Shown: one piece after another, positions 1-6,653 of the stretch
Position numbering within the stretch: the first letter of the stretch is position 1
Layout: the number at the start of each line of letters is the position of its first letter
Source: Brachyspira catarrhinii
Lineage (GTDB): Bacteria > Spirochaetota > Brachyspiria > Brachyspirales > Brachyspiraceae
Assembly: GCF_005518285.1 (NCBI RefSeq)
Contig: NZ_SJDU01000094.1
Coordinates: 1 to 7,084, forward strand
Direction: 5' to 3'
DNA length: 7,084 bases
Translations under genes and position numbers: made by a program
The notes under the pieces: model-generated
Database searches by the model: none
What the model was told of the DNA's origin: nothing
The model's input: the letters and a program-made list of their open reading frames with translations, nothing else

Positions 1-1
1 A

Positions 2-130
2 TGTTTTGAGAAAATTATTGTAATAAGTTTTAGTAATTTTTTGAGGCGACTGTTTTCGGTGAATACAAAAAAGATTGAAGGAAAGAAAATTACTTACTTA
101 AATATATTAGGATTGAAATTTAAATTTTAA
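2..130 (+). CDS. 3' end of a surface-polysaccharide biosynthesis gene (partial)
   Basis: An open frame runs in from the left edge and ends at TAA 128-130, giving the last 42 codons of a protein. The tail reads FLRRLFSVNTKK, then a basic/aromatic ending (ITYLNILGLKFKF). I recognise this kind of ending from glycosyltransferases and other sugar-handling proteins of surface-polysaccharide loci, and similar segments recur in the HAD and GT8 proteins downstream. No catalytic domain lies inside the window, so the enzyme class cannot be named. galE starts 37 bases later on the same strand, which suggests one operon. That a gene ends here is fairly sure; the glycosyltransferase reading is an inference from the tail and the context. 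Confidence 0.55.
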   Translation, partial: CFEKIIVISFSNFLRRLFSVNTKKIEGKKITYLNILGLKFKF

Positions 131-167
131 AAAATTTTTAAATAAATAAAAAAATTAAGGAATAGAT

Positions 168-1178
168 ATGATACTAATAACAGGCGGAGCGGGATATATT
201 GGAAGCCATACGATTTTAAATCTTATCGAAAAAACAGATTATAAAATAATTATTTTCGACAATTTGGAAAACGGACATATTGAAACCGTCAATACTTTAC
301 TTGAAATAAATTCAAAACGCCAAAGGCGGGCAGACGCCAGAATAATTTTTGAAAAAGGAGATTTGAGAAATATTGAAGATATAGAAAATGTTTTTAATAA
401 GCATTCTATAGACGGCGTTATTCATTTTGCGGCTTTCGCTTTAGTCGAGGAGAGCGTTAAAAATCCTTCAAAATATTATAGAAACAATATTTACGGAACA
501 TTAAATTTGCTCGACACTATGATTAAACATAATGTTAAAAGAATAGTTTTTTCTTCCACTTGCGCTACTTATGGCAACCCACAATATACGCCGATAAATG
601 AAAAACATCCTCAAAATCCTATTAATCCTTACGGCTATTCCAAACTTGCTATAGAGCGAATAATGGACGATTACGATAAAGCCTACGGTTTAAAATCAAT
701 AAGATTAAGATATTTCAATGTTGCGGGAGCGGACGAGAAGGGAAGAATCGGCGAATGGCATGAACCCGAAACTCATTTAATTCCAAATATATTGAAGGCA
801 AACGATGTAAAAACATTCACAATTTTTGGTAACGATTATGACACGAGAGACGGAACTTGCATAAGAGATTATGTTAATGTATTGGATTTAGCTGAAGCTC
901 ATAGATTAGCCTACGAATATTTGCTTGAAGAAAATAAAACTGATGTATTTAATATTGGAACGGGCGAAGGTTATAGCGTGAAAGAAGTTTTTGACGCTTG
1001 CGAGCGAGTTTTGAAAAAGAAAATACCCGTTGAGGTTAAAGGTAGACGAGCTGGAGACCCTGCGGTTTTATATGCTGATATTGGGAAGGTAAAAAATATT
1101 TTGAATTGGAAACCTGAAAGAAGTTTGGAAGATAGTATTAAAAGTAGTTATTTATATTTTTGTAAAAATAAAAAGTAA
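168..1178 (+). CDS. galE: UDP-glucose 4-epimerase GalE
   Basis: Interconverts UDP-glucose and UDP-galactose with bound NAD in the cytoplasm, supplying UDP-Gal to glycosyltransferases. It is an extended short-chain dehydrogenase of 336 residues, the usual GalE length. Visible motifs are the Rossmann loop GGAGYIGSH (6-14), D31 at the end of beta 2 (FDNLENG), HFAAFALVEES (86-96), the FSST segment with T131 in the place of the catalytic Ser/Thr, the catalytic pair Y155 and K159 (NPYGYSK), RYFNVAGA (181-188) and GTCIRDYVNVLDLAEAH (229-245). The start is supported by AAGG at 157-160, seven bases before ATG. It is GC-richer than its neighbours, as expected of a conserved gene. One oddity is a basic stretch RQRRADAR (51-58) between beta 2 and GDLRN, encoded by a GC-rich hairpin (see repeat 318-339). 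The next gene follows after 12 bases. The identification is secure; specificity for N-acetylated sugars cannot be excluded. Confidence 0.95.
   Translation: MILITGGAGYIGSHTILNLIEKTDYKIIIFDNLENGHIETVNTLLEINSKRQRRADARIIFEKGDLRNIEDIENVFNKHSIDGVIHFAAFALVEESVKNPSKYYRNNIYGTLNLLDTMIKHNVKRIVFSSTCATYGNPQYTPINEKHPQNPINPYGYSKLAIERIMDDYDKAYGLKSIRLRYFNVAGADEKGRIGEWHEPETHLIPNILKANDVKTFTIFGNDYDTRDGTCIRDYVNVLDLAEAHRLAYEYLLEENKTDVFNIGTGEGYSVKEVFDACERVLKKKIPVEVKGRRAGDPAVLYADIGKVKNILNWKPERSLEDSIKSSYLYFCKNKK
318..339 (+). repeat. GC-rich hairpin element inside galE, copy 1
   Basis: CGCC-AAA-GGCG (318-328) forms a perfect 4-bp stem with a three-base loop, and GGCG (325-328) can alternatively pair with CGCC at 335-338. 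The element is read in frame as R-Q-R-R-A-D-A within galE. A second copy lies on the - strand at 6921-6942. The two agree at 18 of 22 positions, including the core GCGGGCAG, and one stem pair differs by a matched C-G to T-A change. In DNA this AT-rich such a shared GC-rich block is unlikely to be chance. Whether it is a mobile palindromic repeat is an inference. Confidence 0.5.
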
Positions 1179-1190
1179 TAGGATTATGGA

Positions 1191-3176
1191 ATGAGTATTA
1201 TTGATAAAATATTTAATTATAGCGAAGATTACAGATATAAAACTTGGAAAATATTTGGAATAAAATTTTCGGTAGTTAAAAAATATAATTCTAAAAAAAT
1301 AAATATTTACGAAGAGATTAAAAAACATGAAATTATTTCTTTCGATATATTCGACACTTTACTGATTCGCCCTTATGTTAAACCGACAGACTTATTTTTG
1401 CATATTGAAAAATTATATAAGATTAAAGGATTTCATAAAAATCGAATATTGGCGGAAAAATCGGCGAGAGGAAAATATATTGATAAAGAAGAAGTTACAT
1501 TAAACCAAATCTACGAAGAGATTGACGAAAAATATAAACCATTCAAAGAAATTGAAATAGAATTGGAAGAGAGAATATTAACCATTCATAAAGAAAATAA
1601 AGAAATATACGATTACGTTTTAAGTTTGGGCAAAAAGATAATAATAGCCTCCGACATGTATTTGCCTAAAAATGTTATAGAAAAAATACTTATAAAAAAT
1701 AATTATACGAATTATTATAAGTTATATTTATCTTCCGATTTGATGCTTACAAAAGCTTCGGGCAATTTGTATAAATATATTATAGAAGATTTAAAAGTAG
1801 AACCTTCGAGTATAATGCATATTGGAGATAATTTTCATTCGGACTTTAATAATCCAAAATTGTATGGAATAGATTCGGTTTATATAGAAAAAATAATCGA
1901 CACTTTTTTGGAAAATAATATTAGAGCGAAAAAATTATTGAATGAAAATAAAAATAATATTGGAATTTCTATTATGCTCGGAATATCCGCTTTTAGTTGT
2001 CTTAATAATTTTAATAAAAATGAAAATAAAGAAAATAATTATTGGCGAAATTTCGGATTCGTTTACGGAGGTCCCGCCGTATTTTCTTATATGAATTGGC
2101 TTAAAAAACAAATTATAAAAGACAATATAAACGAAGTTCTTTTTGTGGCAAGAGACGGATATAGTTTGAAAAAAGTATTCGATTTGATAAAACCCGAAAG
2201 CGTAAAAACTCATTATATATACGCTCCAAGAATTATTTATTATTTGATAACATTGGATTTTGATATGCATTTTAAATATTATCCTATCGAAAGTTTTGAA
2301 TTAATAAAATCGGTTATAGAATATTACAAAGATAAAGACGAATATTTACAGAAAAATACTCCAAAAATAACTTCCGCTACACAAGGTTATAAATTTATAT
2401 TAAGCAATATTGAAATATATAAAAAACTTGCAAAATTAGAATATCAAAATTATAGAGAATATATAAATTCTATTGATATTAACGGTAGTAAAATAGCGAT
2501 AGTTGATACATGCAGTTTTTTTATATCTTCTCAAAGATTAGTAAGTTTATTTTTAGGCAAGGAAAATATTATCGGATATTATTGGTATTCATTATTAAAA
2601 GAAAATCAAAATTATAGAATAAAATCATTTCAAAAAATAAAAAAACATTTATTTATTGAATGGAACTTAATGGAATTTTTTATGACCTCGCCAGAACCTC
2701 CGATAAAAAATATAGTTGACTCAAAACCTTTATATCATATACCCAATAAATACGAAGAAAAGCGAATGGATATATATCCGTATGTTTCCGATGGAATAGT
2801 AGAATTTTTTAAAATTGCTAAAAATTGTTTCAGAGAATTGGAATTATTCATTAATTATAAAGAAATAGTAAAATGGATTAACATGCTTGCATGCATTCCG
2901 AGAGAATATGATAAAAAATATATAAAGAATATAAAACATAATTGGAGTGTTGCTAATAATAAATATATTCCTTTAATTCAAAGATGGTTTATTAAAGAAA
3001 GCGGTAAAAAATATTATTTGTTTTCTTTTATTCCATTTTTAAGAAAAGAGAAATTCACGGGAGGCGAAATAAAATATTATCTTTTTTCGTTTATTCCAAT
3101 TATGAAAATAAAAACTATAGAAAATAAGAGAAAATATTATTTATTTATGATATTTAATATTTTGACAATTAAATAA
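1191..3176 (+). CDS. HAD-superfamily protein of the COG5610 type, surface-polysaccharide locus
   Basis: A 661-residue protein with an N-terminal HAD phosphohydrolase-like domain (about 48-235). Motif I is SFDIFDTLL, with D52 as nucleophile and F54 where many phosphatases have the second Asp, as in haloacid dehalogenases. Motif II is S154 in IIIASDMYL, motif III is K188 (LTKASG), and motif IV is HIGDNFHSD with D213 and D218. The second half (about 280-600) contains VLFVARDGYSLKKVFD (315-330), which I recognise from this COG5610-type family; its function is not established. Such genes sit in capsule and LPS clusters. The N-terminus carries WKIFGIKF (19-26). The C-terminus carries three near-copies of KYYLFSFIP (607-615, 628-636, 648-656). 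AGGA at 1180-1183 precedes the ATG by seven bases; another ATG at 1186 opens only two codons. It lies 12 bases after galE and 20 bases before the GT8 gene. The HAD domain is certain; the reaction is unknown. Confidence 0.8.
   Translation: MSIIDKIFNYSEDYRYKTWKIFGIKFSVVKKYNSKKINIYEEIKKHEIISFDIFDTLLIRPYVKPTDLFLHIEKLYKIKGFHKNRILAEKSARGKYIDKEEVTLNQIYEEIDEKYKPFKEIEIELEERILTIHKENKEIYDYVLSLGKKIIIASDMYLPKNVIEKILIKNNYTNYYKLYLSSDLMLTKASGNLYKYIIEDLKVEPSSIMHIGDNFHSDFNNPKLYGIDSVYIEKIIDTFLENNIRAKKLLNENKNNIGISIMLGISAFSCLNNFNKNENKENNYWRNFGFVYGGPAVFSYMNWLKKQIIKDNINEVLFVARDGYSLKKVFDLIKPESVKTHYIYAPRIIYYLITLDFDMHFKYYPIESFELIKSVIEYYKDKDEYLQKNTPKITSATQGYKFILSNIEIYKKLAKLEYQNYREYINSIDINGSKIAIVDTCSFFISSQRLVSLFLGKENIIGYYWYSLLKENQNYRIKSFQKIKKHLFIEWNLMEFFMTSPEPPIKNIVDSKPLYHIPNKYEEKRMDIYPYVSDGIVEFFKIAKNCFRELELFINYKEIVKWINMLACIPREYDKKYIKNIKHNWSVANNKYIPLIQRWFIKESGKKYYLFSFIPFLRKEKFTGGEIKYYLFSFIPIMKIKTIENKRKYYLFMIFNILTIK
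3009..3158 (+). repeat. Threefold degenerate tail repeat at the 3' end of the HAD gene
   Basis: Three copies of a 27-base unit start at 3009, 3072 and 3132, spaced 63 and 60 bases apart and all in frame. They encode KYYLFSFIP, KYYLFSFIP and KYYLFMIFN, each followed by a hydrophobic/basic stretch. The first two are identical in protein but differ at third codon positions, so the protein sequence is being kept. The third is diverged. It resembles a duplicated tail module, not slipped-strand simple sequence. Confidence 0.65.
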
Positions 3177-3196
3177 TTTATTTAAGGAGAAAAAAT

Positions 3197-4183
3197 ATGG
3201 AAAAGAAATATATTAATTTTTGTTTATGCGGAGATAATAATTTTATCATTCCTATAACGGTAGCCATAACTTCAATTTTAACTAATATTGATAAATCAAG
3301 AATAGCAAGATTTTTCTTACTTACCACAGGTTTTAGCGATAAAGAAATTAATACGATATTAAAATTAAAAAAGAAATATAATTTTGAAGTAGTAAATATA
3401 CCCGTAGAAAACTATATTAATCTTTTTGATAAAATAGATATTACAAAATGCAAAATACCTTATGTGTCTTTAGCTACTTATTATAGGTTTTTAATGTTTA
3501 AGATATTGCCCGAAGATGTTGATAAATGTTTTTATATAGACGGAGATATGATTGTAGACACGGATTTATCTATTATATACGATAATTTAACCGAAGATAA
3601 ACTTGCATTCGCAGTCGTAGAACCTTTGGCTATGCAACATAGAAAAAGTATATTATCTCATTGTTATGAATTGGAATATTTTAAAAACTTCAAAAACGAT
3701 TGTTTAAAATATCCGTATATTCAAGCGGGTTTCTTTTTAATTAATCTTAAAAAAGCAAAAGAAAAAAACATATTCGAGCAACTTATAGATTTTATTACTA
3801 TATGCCCTAATACGCCGTATGTAGACCAAGATGTTATAAACGCGGTTATAGGACAGCAATATTCTGATTTAATTAATTATTTAGAACCATCATATAATGT
3901 ATTTTGCAATATGGATTATAAGCAACCTTTTAACGATGCTTTTTATAGCGAAGAAATAATAACAAAGTCGTTTAAAAATCCAAAAATTTATCATTATGGC
4001 GGAGAGTGGAAACCGTGGAATACAACATTAACTATGCATCATTACGATGTGTGGTGGAAATATTTAAAGTTATCTCCGTATAGAAAAATGAAAAATCCAA
4101 AGAAGAAAATTATAGGGGTTATGGAAAATGATAGGTATAGGGTGTATAAGATATTTTTCATGAGGATTAGTATTAAAAAATAA
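3197..4183 (+). CDS. Glycosyltransferase family 8 (GT8)
   Basis: A retaining sugar transferase that uses a nucleotide sugar, probably UDP-Glc or UDP-Gal, to extend a surface glycan at the cytoplasmic face of the membrane. The 328 residues match GT8 length. The N-terminus INFCLCGDNNFIIPITVAITSI (6-27) is the GT8 nucleotide-binding start. The metal-binding DxD is D115-G-D117 in CFYIDGDMIVDTDL. Further family segments are YIQAGFFLINLKKAK (174-188), YVDQDVIN (208-215), the IYHYGGEWKPWN block (264-275) with H266 and K272, and the C-terminal HHYDVWWKYLKLSPY (281-295). AAGGAG at 3184-3189 lies seven bases before ATG. The last residues (RYRVYKIFFMRISIKK) repeat the tail theme seen in neighbouring proteins. 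It is the last intact + strand gene of the operon; with galE next to it, UDP-galactose is a reasonable donor, but the sequence does not prove it. Confidence 0.9.
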   Translation: MEKKYINFCLCGDNNFIIPITVAITSILTNIDKSRIARFFLLTTGFSDKEINTILKLKKKYNFEVVNIPVENYINLFDKIDITKCKIPYVSLATYYRFLMFKILPEDVDKCFYIDGDMIVDTDLSIIYDNLTEDKLAFAVVEPLAMQHRKSILSHCYELEYFKNFKNDCLKYPYIQAGFFLINLKKAKEKNIFEQLIDFITICPNTPYVDQDVINAVIGQQYSDLINYLEPSYNVFCNMDYKQPFNDAFYSEEIITKSFKNPKIYHYGGEWKPWNTTLTMHHYDVWWKYLKLSPYRKMKNPKKKIIGVMENDRYRVYKIFFMRISIKK

Positions 4184-4186
4184 TTT

Positions 4187-4267
4187 ATGTTATTCCTAAT
4201 AGCGTTTTTGGATATTAATACGGAGAGGGATTATATGGTAGCGAGGTGTTTGTGGGAAAATAAGTAA
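4187..4267 (+). pseudogene. Relic of a nucleotidyltransferase-like gene (3' end only)
   Basis: Three bases after the GT8 stop, and in the same frame, 26 codons run to TAA 4265-4267. They contain the segment AFLDINTERDYMVARCLWENK. The pattern D-I-[DN]-T-E-x-D-[FY]-x-x-A is what I know from the C-terminal ends of sugar cytidylyltransferases (acylneuraminate and legionaminate type) and related NTP transferases. The ATG at 4187 has no ribosome binding site, and the rest of any such enzyme is absent, so this is best read as the 3' stump of a deleted gene. A tiny real peptide is the less likely alternative. Identification rests on one short motif. Confidence 0.4.
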
Positions 4268-4280
4268 TTAATATAAAATA

Positions 4281-4919
4281 TTATTGCTCTTTATCTTTAT
4301 CTTCTTTTATATCGTTATAACTACTATTATAAAAATTGCAGTTATGATAAGTGTTACCTTGAGTATTATTCACATCTCTATTATTTTGGTAGTTATTATC
4401 TTTGTTCTGCAAAGTATAAGATTTTTTATTATTTTTCTTAAATATATTTTTACTACTATTGATATTAATAATAAAAGCAAATGCAACAATAAAAAAGACG
4501 CCTACAATTATACTTATATATTTAAATAAATCTATATTAAACTCTATAATACCTCCAAAATATTTTTCCATGAATATTTTTATTGTATTAATATTCTTAA
4601 ATATAATAAATTCTAATATAGATATTAACGCTGAAATTAATATTACGCAAGCAATTTTTTTAATTTTAATATTTCTTCTCTTAATTTTTCTTTCTCTACT
4701 CGCTCTAAATATATCATAGTATTTATAGATTTTATCTTTTGTTTCTTTTTCCTTTATAAGCCTTTCATTTTCTTTTAAAACTTCGTTTTTTTCTGCATCA
4801 GATTTTTCTTTAGCCTCTTTTAGTTTTTCATTTTCTATATTGGTTTTCTCAACCTTTTTATTGGTTTCTTCTATTTTTTTATCTTTTTCTTTTTCTCTTT
4901 CTCTTATATAAGTTAGTGT
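4281..4919 (-). pseudogene. Frame-shifted C-terminal part of the PIN-like gene: coiled coil, two membrane helices, Asn-rich tail
   Basis: In the -1 frame after the A7 tract of the upstream gene, 212 codons stay open to TAA 4281-4283. The first 116 codons have no ATG, GTG or TTG, and the only later ATG (4571) lacks a ribosome binding site. The segment therefore makes sense only as a continuation of the preceding protein. Numbered as one 708-residue product, it holds a Lys/Glu-rich coiled coil (about 503-560), a basic stretch (SREKKIKRRNIK), membrane helix 1 (585-603, DNA about 4599-4655), a short loop, membrane helix 2 (630-648, DNA about 4464-4520), and an Asn-rich tail (667-699) ending in acidic/basic residues. 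Both ends would face the cytoplasm if the N-terminal part does. It is expressed only if ribosomes or polymerase slip, or if the tract is really A8. Confidence 0.75.
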
Positions 4920-6406
4920 TTTTTTATGGTCACTTCCATTTTTATAATAAAATGTTTTCTATCTTTGTCATTAATAAGGGCTAATAACTCATCTTTTTCT
5001 TCTTCATTAAAGCTTGTTTCCGAAAGAGTTTTATTTATAAAATTCATAAATTCTGAAGATAATATAGGCGAATAAGAATTAATTATAAATATATCTATTA
5101 ATTTAATATTAGATATATTAGATATAATAGTTTCTAATAAAAGTAGGTTCATAAATGCATTTACATTCATTATAGGGTTATATAAAGTATAATCGGTTTT
5201 GAATGCGGTATTATTTATTATCGCTCTTTGATAAGTTAAAAAAATTTCTTGCATATTGCTTAATTTATTTATTTTGGTTCTATTGTTTTTATTGAAACAT
5301 TTTATAATTGTTGCATCGTATAAAGTTTGTTTATCTTTTATATTTCTATAATCTCCTTTTTGCTCATTTAAATTCTTTCTAAATCTATGAATTTTTTCAC
5401 ATAATTCCTTATTTGTTTCAATATCTATTAAATGCATTCCTTTTTTTATTTTGATATTATTTTCTTCTATTTTTCTAATTACTATATTTTGTATATTTTG
5501 AAGCGGACAACTCATTATATCAACTACTTTTTTATTTGAATAATCAAAATGCACCATATAATAAAAAGAACTTTTCATATCAACGCTATTTGCTGGTATA
5601 TTTCTAGCATTATTTATATGTTCAAGTATTAAATCAATAGTTATTTCATGTATTGCTATATCAAATTTAAATTCTTTTAATGTTTCTAATATTAGCAAAG
5701 CGCTATCAAAGTATATATATTCGCACCATCCGAATATATTACTAATAAAAATATTATCCAAATATATTATTGGTTTTTTATCGTCAATAAAGTTGCTATT
5801 TTTATAATTTTGAATTGACTTTAGTATAGCCATTCCTTTAACTATATTTTTGAATATATCTATATAACTTTCTCTTCTTTCATAACATTCGCTTAATACA
5901 TTTGCTATATTTTTATCTATATCTGAATAAGATAGCAGTGTATCTTTATCATTAACGGTAAATGATTTCATAAAAAATTTATATAAATATTCTAAAATAT
6001 CTTCTTCTAACGATAGCTCCTTATTTATTTTATCTAAAATAAATGATTTTAACCCTTTTATTTTATTTTGATTTGATAGATACATATATCTATATTCATT
6101 AAGTTTATTATTTATTTCATTATTATTTAATAAATTTAAAGAATAGCTTTTATTACTTTTATTATATTTTAAAGAATTAGACGAATGATGAAAATAATCA
6201 ACTATTTTTTCTGATACATTAGTTTTATAATCAAATAACTCATTTATATATTCTAGCAACTCTTGTTTTGATATTTCTTTAGCATTATATATAGCTATAA
6301 TTATTATTGGCTCTAATAGAAGATATTTAAATCTTTCTTTGTTAAGTTTTTCTTTATAAAAAGATGATAGCATTAATACATTTATAAACTTTTCTTCATA
6401 ATTCAT
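4913..6406 (-). CDS. Probable PIN-like nuclease protein with N-terminal helical/winged-helix region, frame-shifted near its 3' end
   Basis: A 497-residue frame from ATG 6404-6406, with AGGAG at 6417-6421 ten bases upstream. Residues 25-90 (IISKQELLEYINELF-like helices, then NSLKYNKSNKSYSL) look like a winged helix. Residues about 211-395 have the pattern of a PIN-like fold: a hydrophobic strand ending in D217 (PIIYLDNIFIS), an acidic helix with E262 (HEITIDLILEHI), D364 (LYDATIIKCF) and a late strand IFLT (388-391). The Asp usually following that last strand is not seen (LTYQRA), so activity is uncertain. Residues 440-490 look like the helical region that follows PIN domains in large proteins of this kind. 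It ends at VTIKKH-stop just after an A7 tract, and the -1 frame carries the missing C-terminus. It is visibly more AT-rich than galE, opposite in strand to the polysaccharide genes, and has its own promoter. I know no named family for certain; a defence or toxin role is inferred from architecture and the Rpn neighbour. Confidence 0.6.
   Translation of the reverse strand: MNYEEKFINVLMLSSFYKEKLNKERFKYLLLEPIIIIAIYNAKEISKQELLEYINELFDYKTNVSEKIVDYFHHSSNSLKYNKSNKSYSLNLLNNNEINNKLNEYRYMYLSNQNKIKGLKSFILDKINKELSLEEDILEYLYKFFMKSFTVNDKDTLLSYSDIDKNIANVLSECYERRESYIDIFKNIVKGMAILKSIQNYKNSNFIDDKKPIIYLDNIFISNIFGWCEYIYFDSALLILETLKEFKFDIAIHEITIDLILEHINNARNIPANSVDMKSSFYYMVHFDYSNKKVVDIMSCPLQNIQNIVIRKIEENNIKIKKGMHLIDIETNKELCEKIHRFRKNLNEQKGDYRNIKDKQTLYDATIIKCFNKNNRTKINKLSNMQEIFLTYQRAIINNTAFKTDYTLYNPIMNVNAFMNLLLLETIISNISNIKLIDIFIINSYSPILSSEFMNFINKTLSETSFNEEEKDELLALINDKDRKHFIIKMEVTIKKH
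4919..4927 (-). other. Slippery A7 tract at the frame junction
   Basis: On the - strand the reading is ATA AAA AAA CAC TAA. The heptamer A-AAA-AAA fits the X-XXY-YYZ form of a -1 slip site, and a slip gives AAA AAA ACA CTA ACT and the 212-codon extension. An A8 tract would join the two frames directly. No strong downstream RNA structure is visible, so a mutation, a phase-variable tract or a sequencing indel are at least as likely as programmed frameshifting. Confidence 0.6.
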
Positions 6407-6450
6407 TGATTATTAACTCCTAAAGATAAATTAACCGCTTATATTTATTA

Positions 6451-6478
6451 AGTATAGTAATTATTTTATATTTGTCAA
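6451..6478 (-). promoter_or_regulatory. Sigma-70-type promoter of the PIN-like gene
   Basis: On the - strand, TTGACA (6473-6478) is followed after 16 bases by TATACT (6451-6456). This is a perfect -35 box and a -10 box with one mismatch. Transcription would begin near 6444, leaving a leader of roughly 38 bases that contains AGGAG (6417-6421) before the ATG at 6406. It is the best promoter match I noticed in the window and shows that the gene is an independent unit. Confidence 0.7.
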
Positions 6479-6619
6479 GTTAATTATTCAAAGATTATCA
6501 AAGAGATTCTTCAATTTTTAGCGAAATTGATACCTTTTTGTAAATATTGCGATATAAAGAATAGAAAGGACGGCATAACTTGGAAAACTTCAACGAAGAG
6601 GATTGAGGAATATTTATAA
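6479..6619 (+). pseudogene. Relic of a radical-SAM-type protein C-terminus
   Basis: A + strand frame without a start codon (open from 6461) ends at TAA 6617-6619. It encodes YSKIIKEILQFLAKLIPFCKYCD, written here in overlapping parts as YSKIIKEIL, FLAKLIPFCKYC and CDIKNRKDGITWKTS, then TKRIEEYL. The IPFCxYCD segment, the Trp-x-x-Ser and a final I-x-E-[WY] are what I recall from C-terminal ends of radical SAM proteins encoded in surface-polysaccharide clusters; the two Cys would be iron-sulfur ligands. Only the 3' end survives, next to the promoter of the opposite-strand gene, so the rest was probably lost when that gene was inserted or when the region was rearranged. The homology probably starts near 6485; the exact junction is unclear. 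Confidence 0.5.
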
Positions 6620-6621
6620 CC

Positions 6622-6653
6622 TAATATAGGTGTAGGCTATAATTAAAGTTTTT
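6622..6653 (+). terminator. Candidate weak intrinsic terminator after the radical-SAM relic
   Basis: TAATATAG (6622-6629) can pair with CTATAATTA (6637-6645) with a single bulged A and the loop GGTGTAG(G). T5 follows at 6649-6653. The stem is almost all A-T, so it is weak. Its place three bases after the relic's stop fits a + strand terminator that survived with the gene's 3' end. It overlaps the last codons of the - strand Rpn gene. Confidence 0.3.

Noticed and set aside
1935..2270. 111-codon - strand open frame
   Set aside because: It lies antisense within the HAD gene, has no ribosome binding site or recognisable motif, and the + strand frame is clearly real.
4269..4283. Perfect AT-only palindrome TAATAT-AAA-ATATTA as a terminator
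   Set aside because: It contains no G-C pairs, overlaps the stop codon of the - strand frame, and has no clear T tract; such palindromes are expected by chance in this composition.
4281..4571. Independent 96-residue membrane protein starting at ATG 4571
   Set aside because: There is no ribosome binding site, and the same frame is open for another 116 codons upstream with coherent coiled coil and membrane helix 1; it is the end of a longer protein.
4284..4719. Two hydrophobic + strand open frames (4284-4529 and 4459-4719)
   Set aside because: They are antisense to the coiled-coil/membrane/Asn-rich coding stretch on the - strand. Their Ile/Leu-rich composition is simply the complement of Lys/Asn codons, and neither has a Shine-Dalgarno.
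4260..6485. Direct repeats at the edges of the presumed insertion (AAGTAATTAAT near 4262, AAGTTAATTATT near 6478)
   Set aside because: The likeness is weak and purely A/T, so it cannot be told from background and does not establish a target-site duplication.
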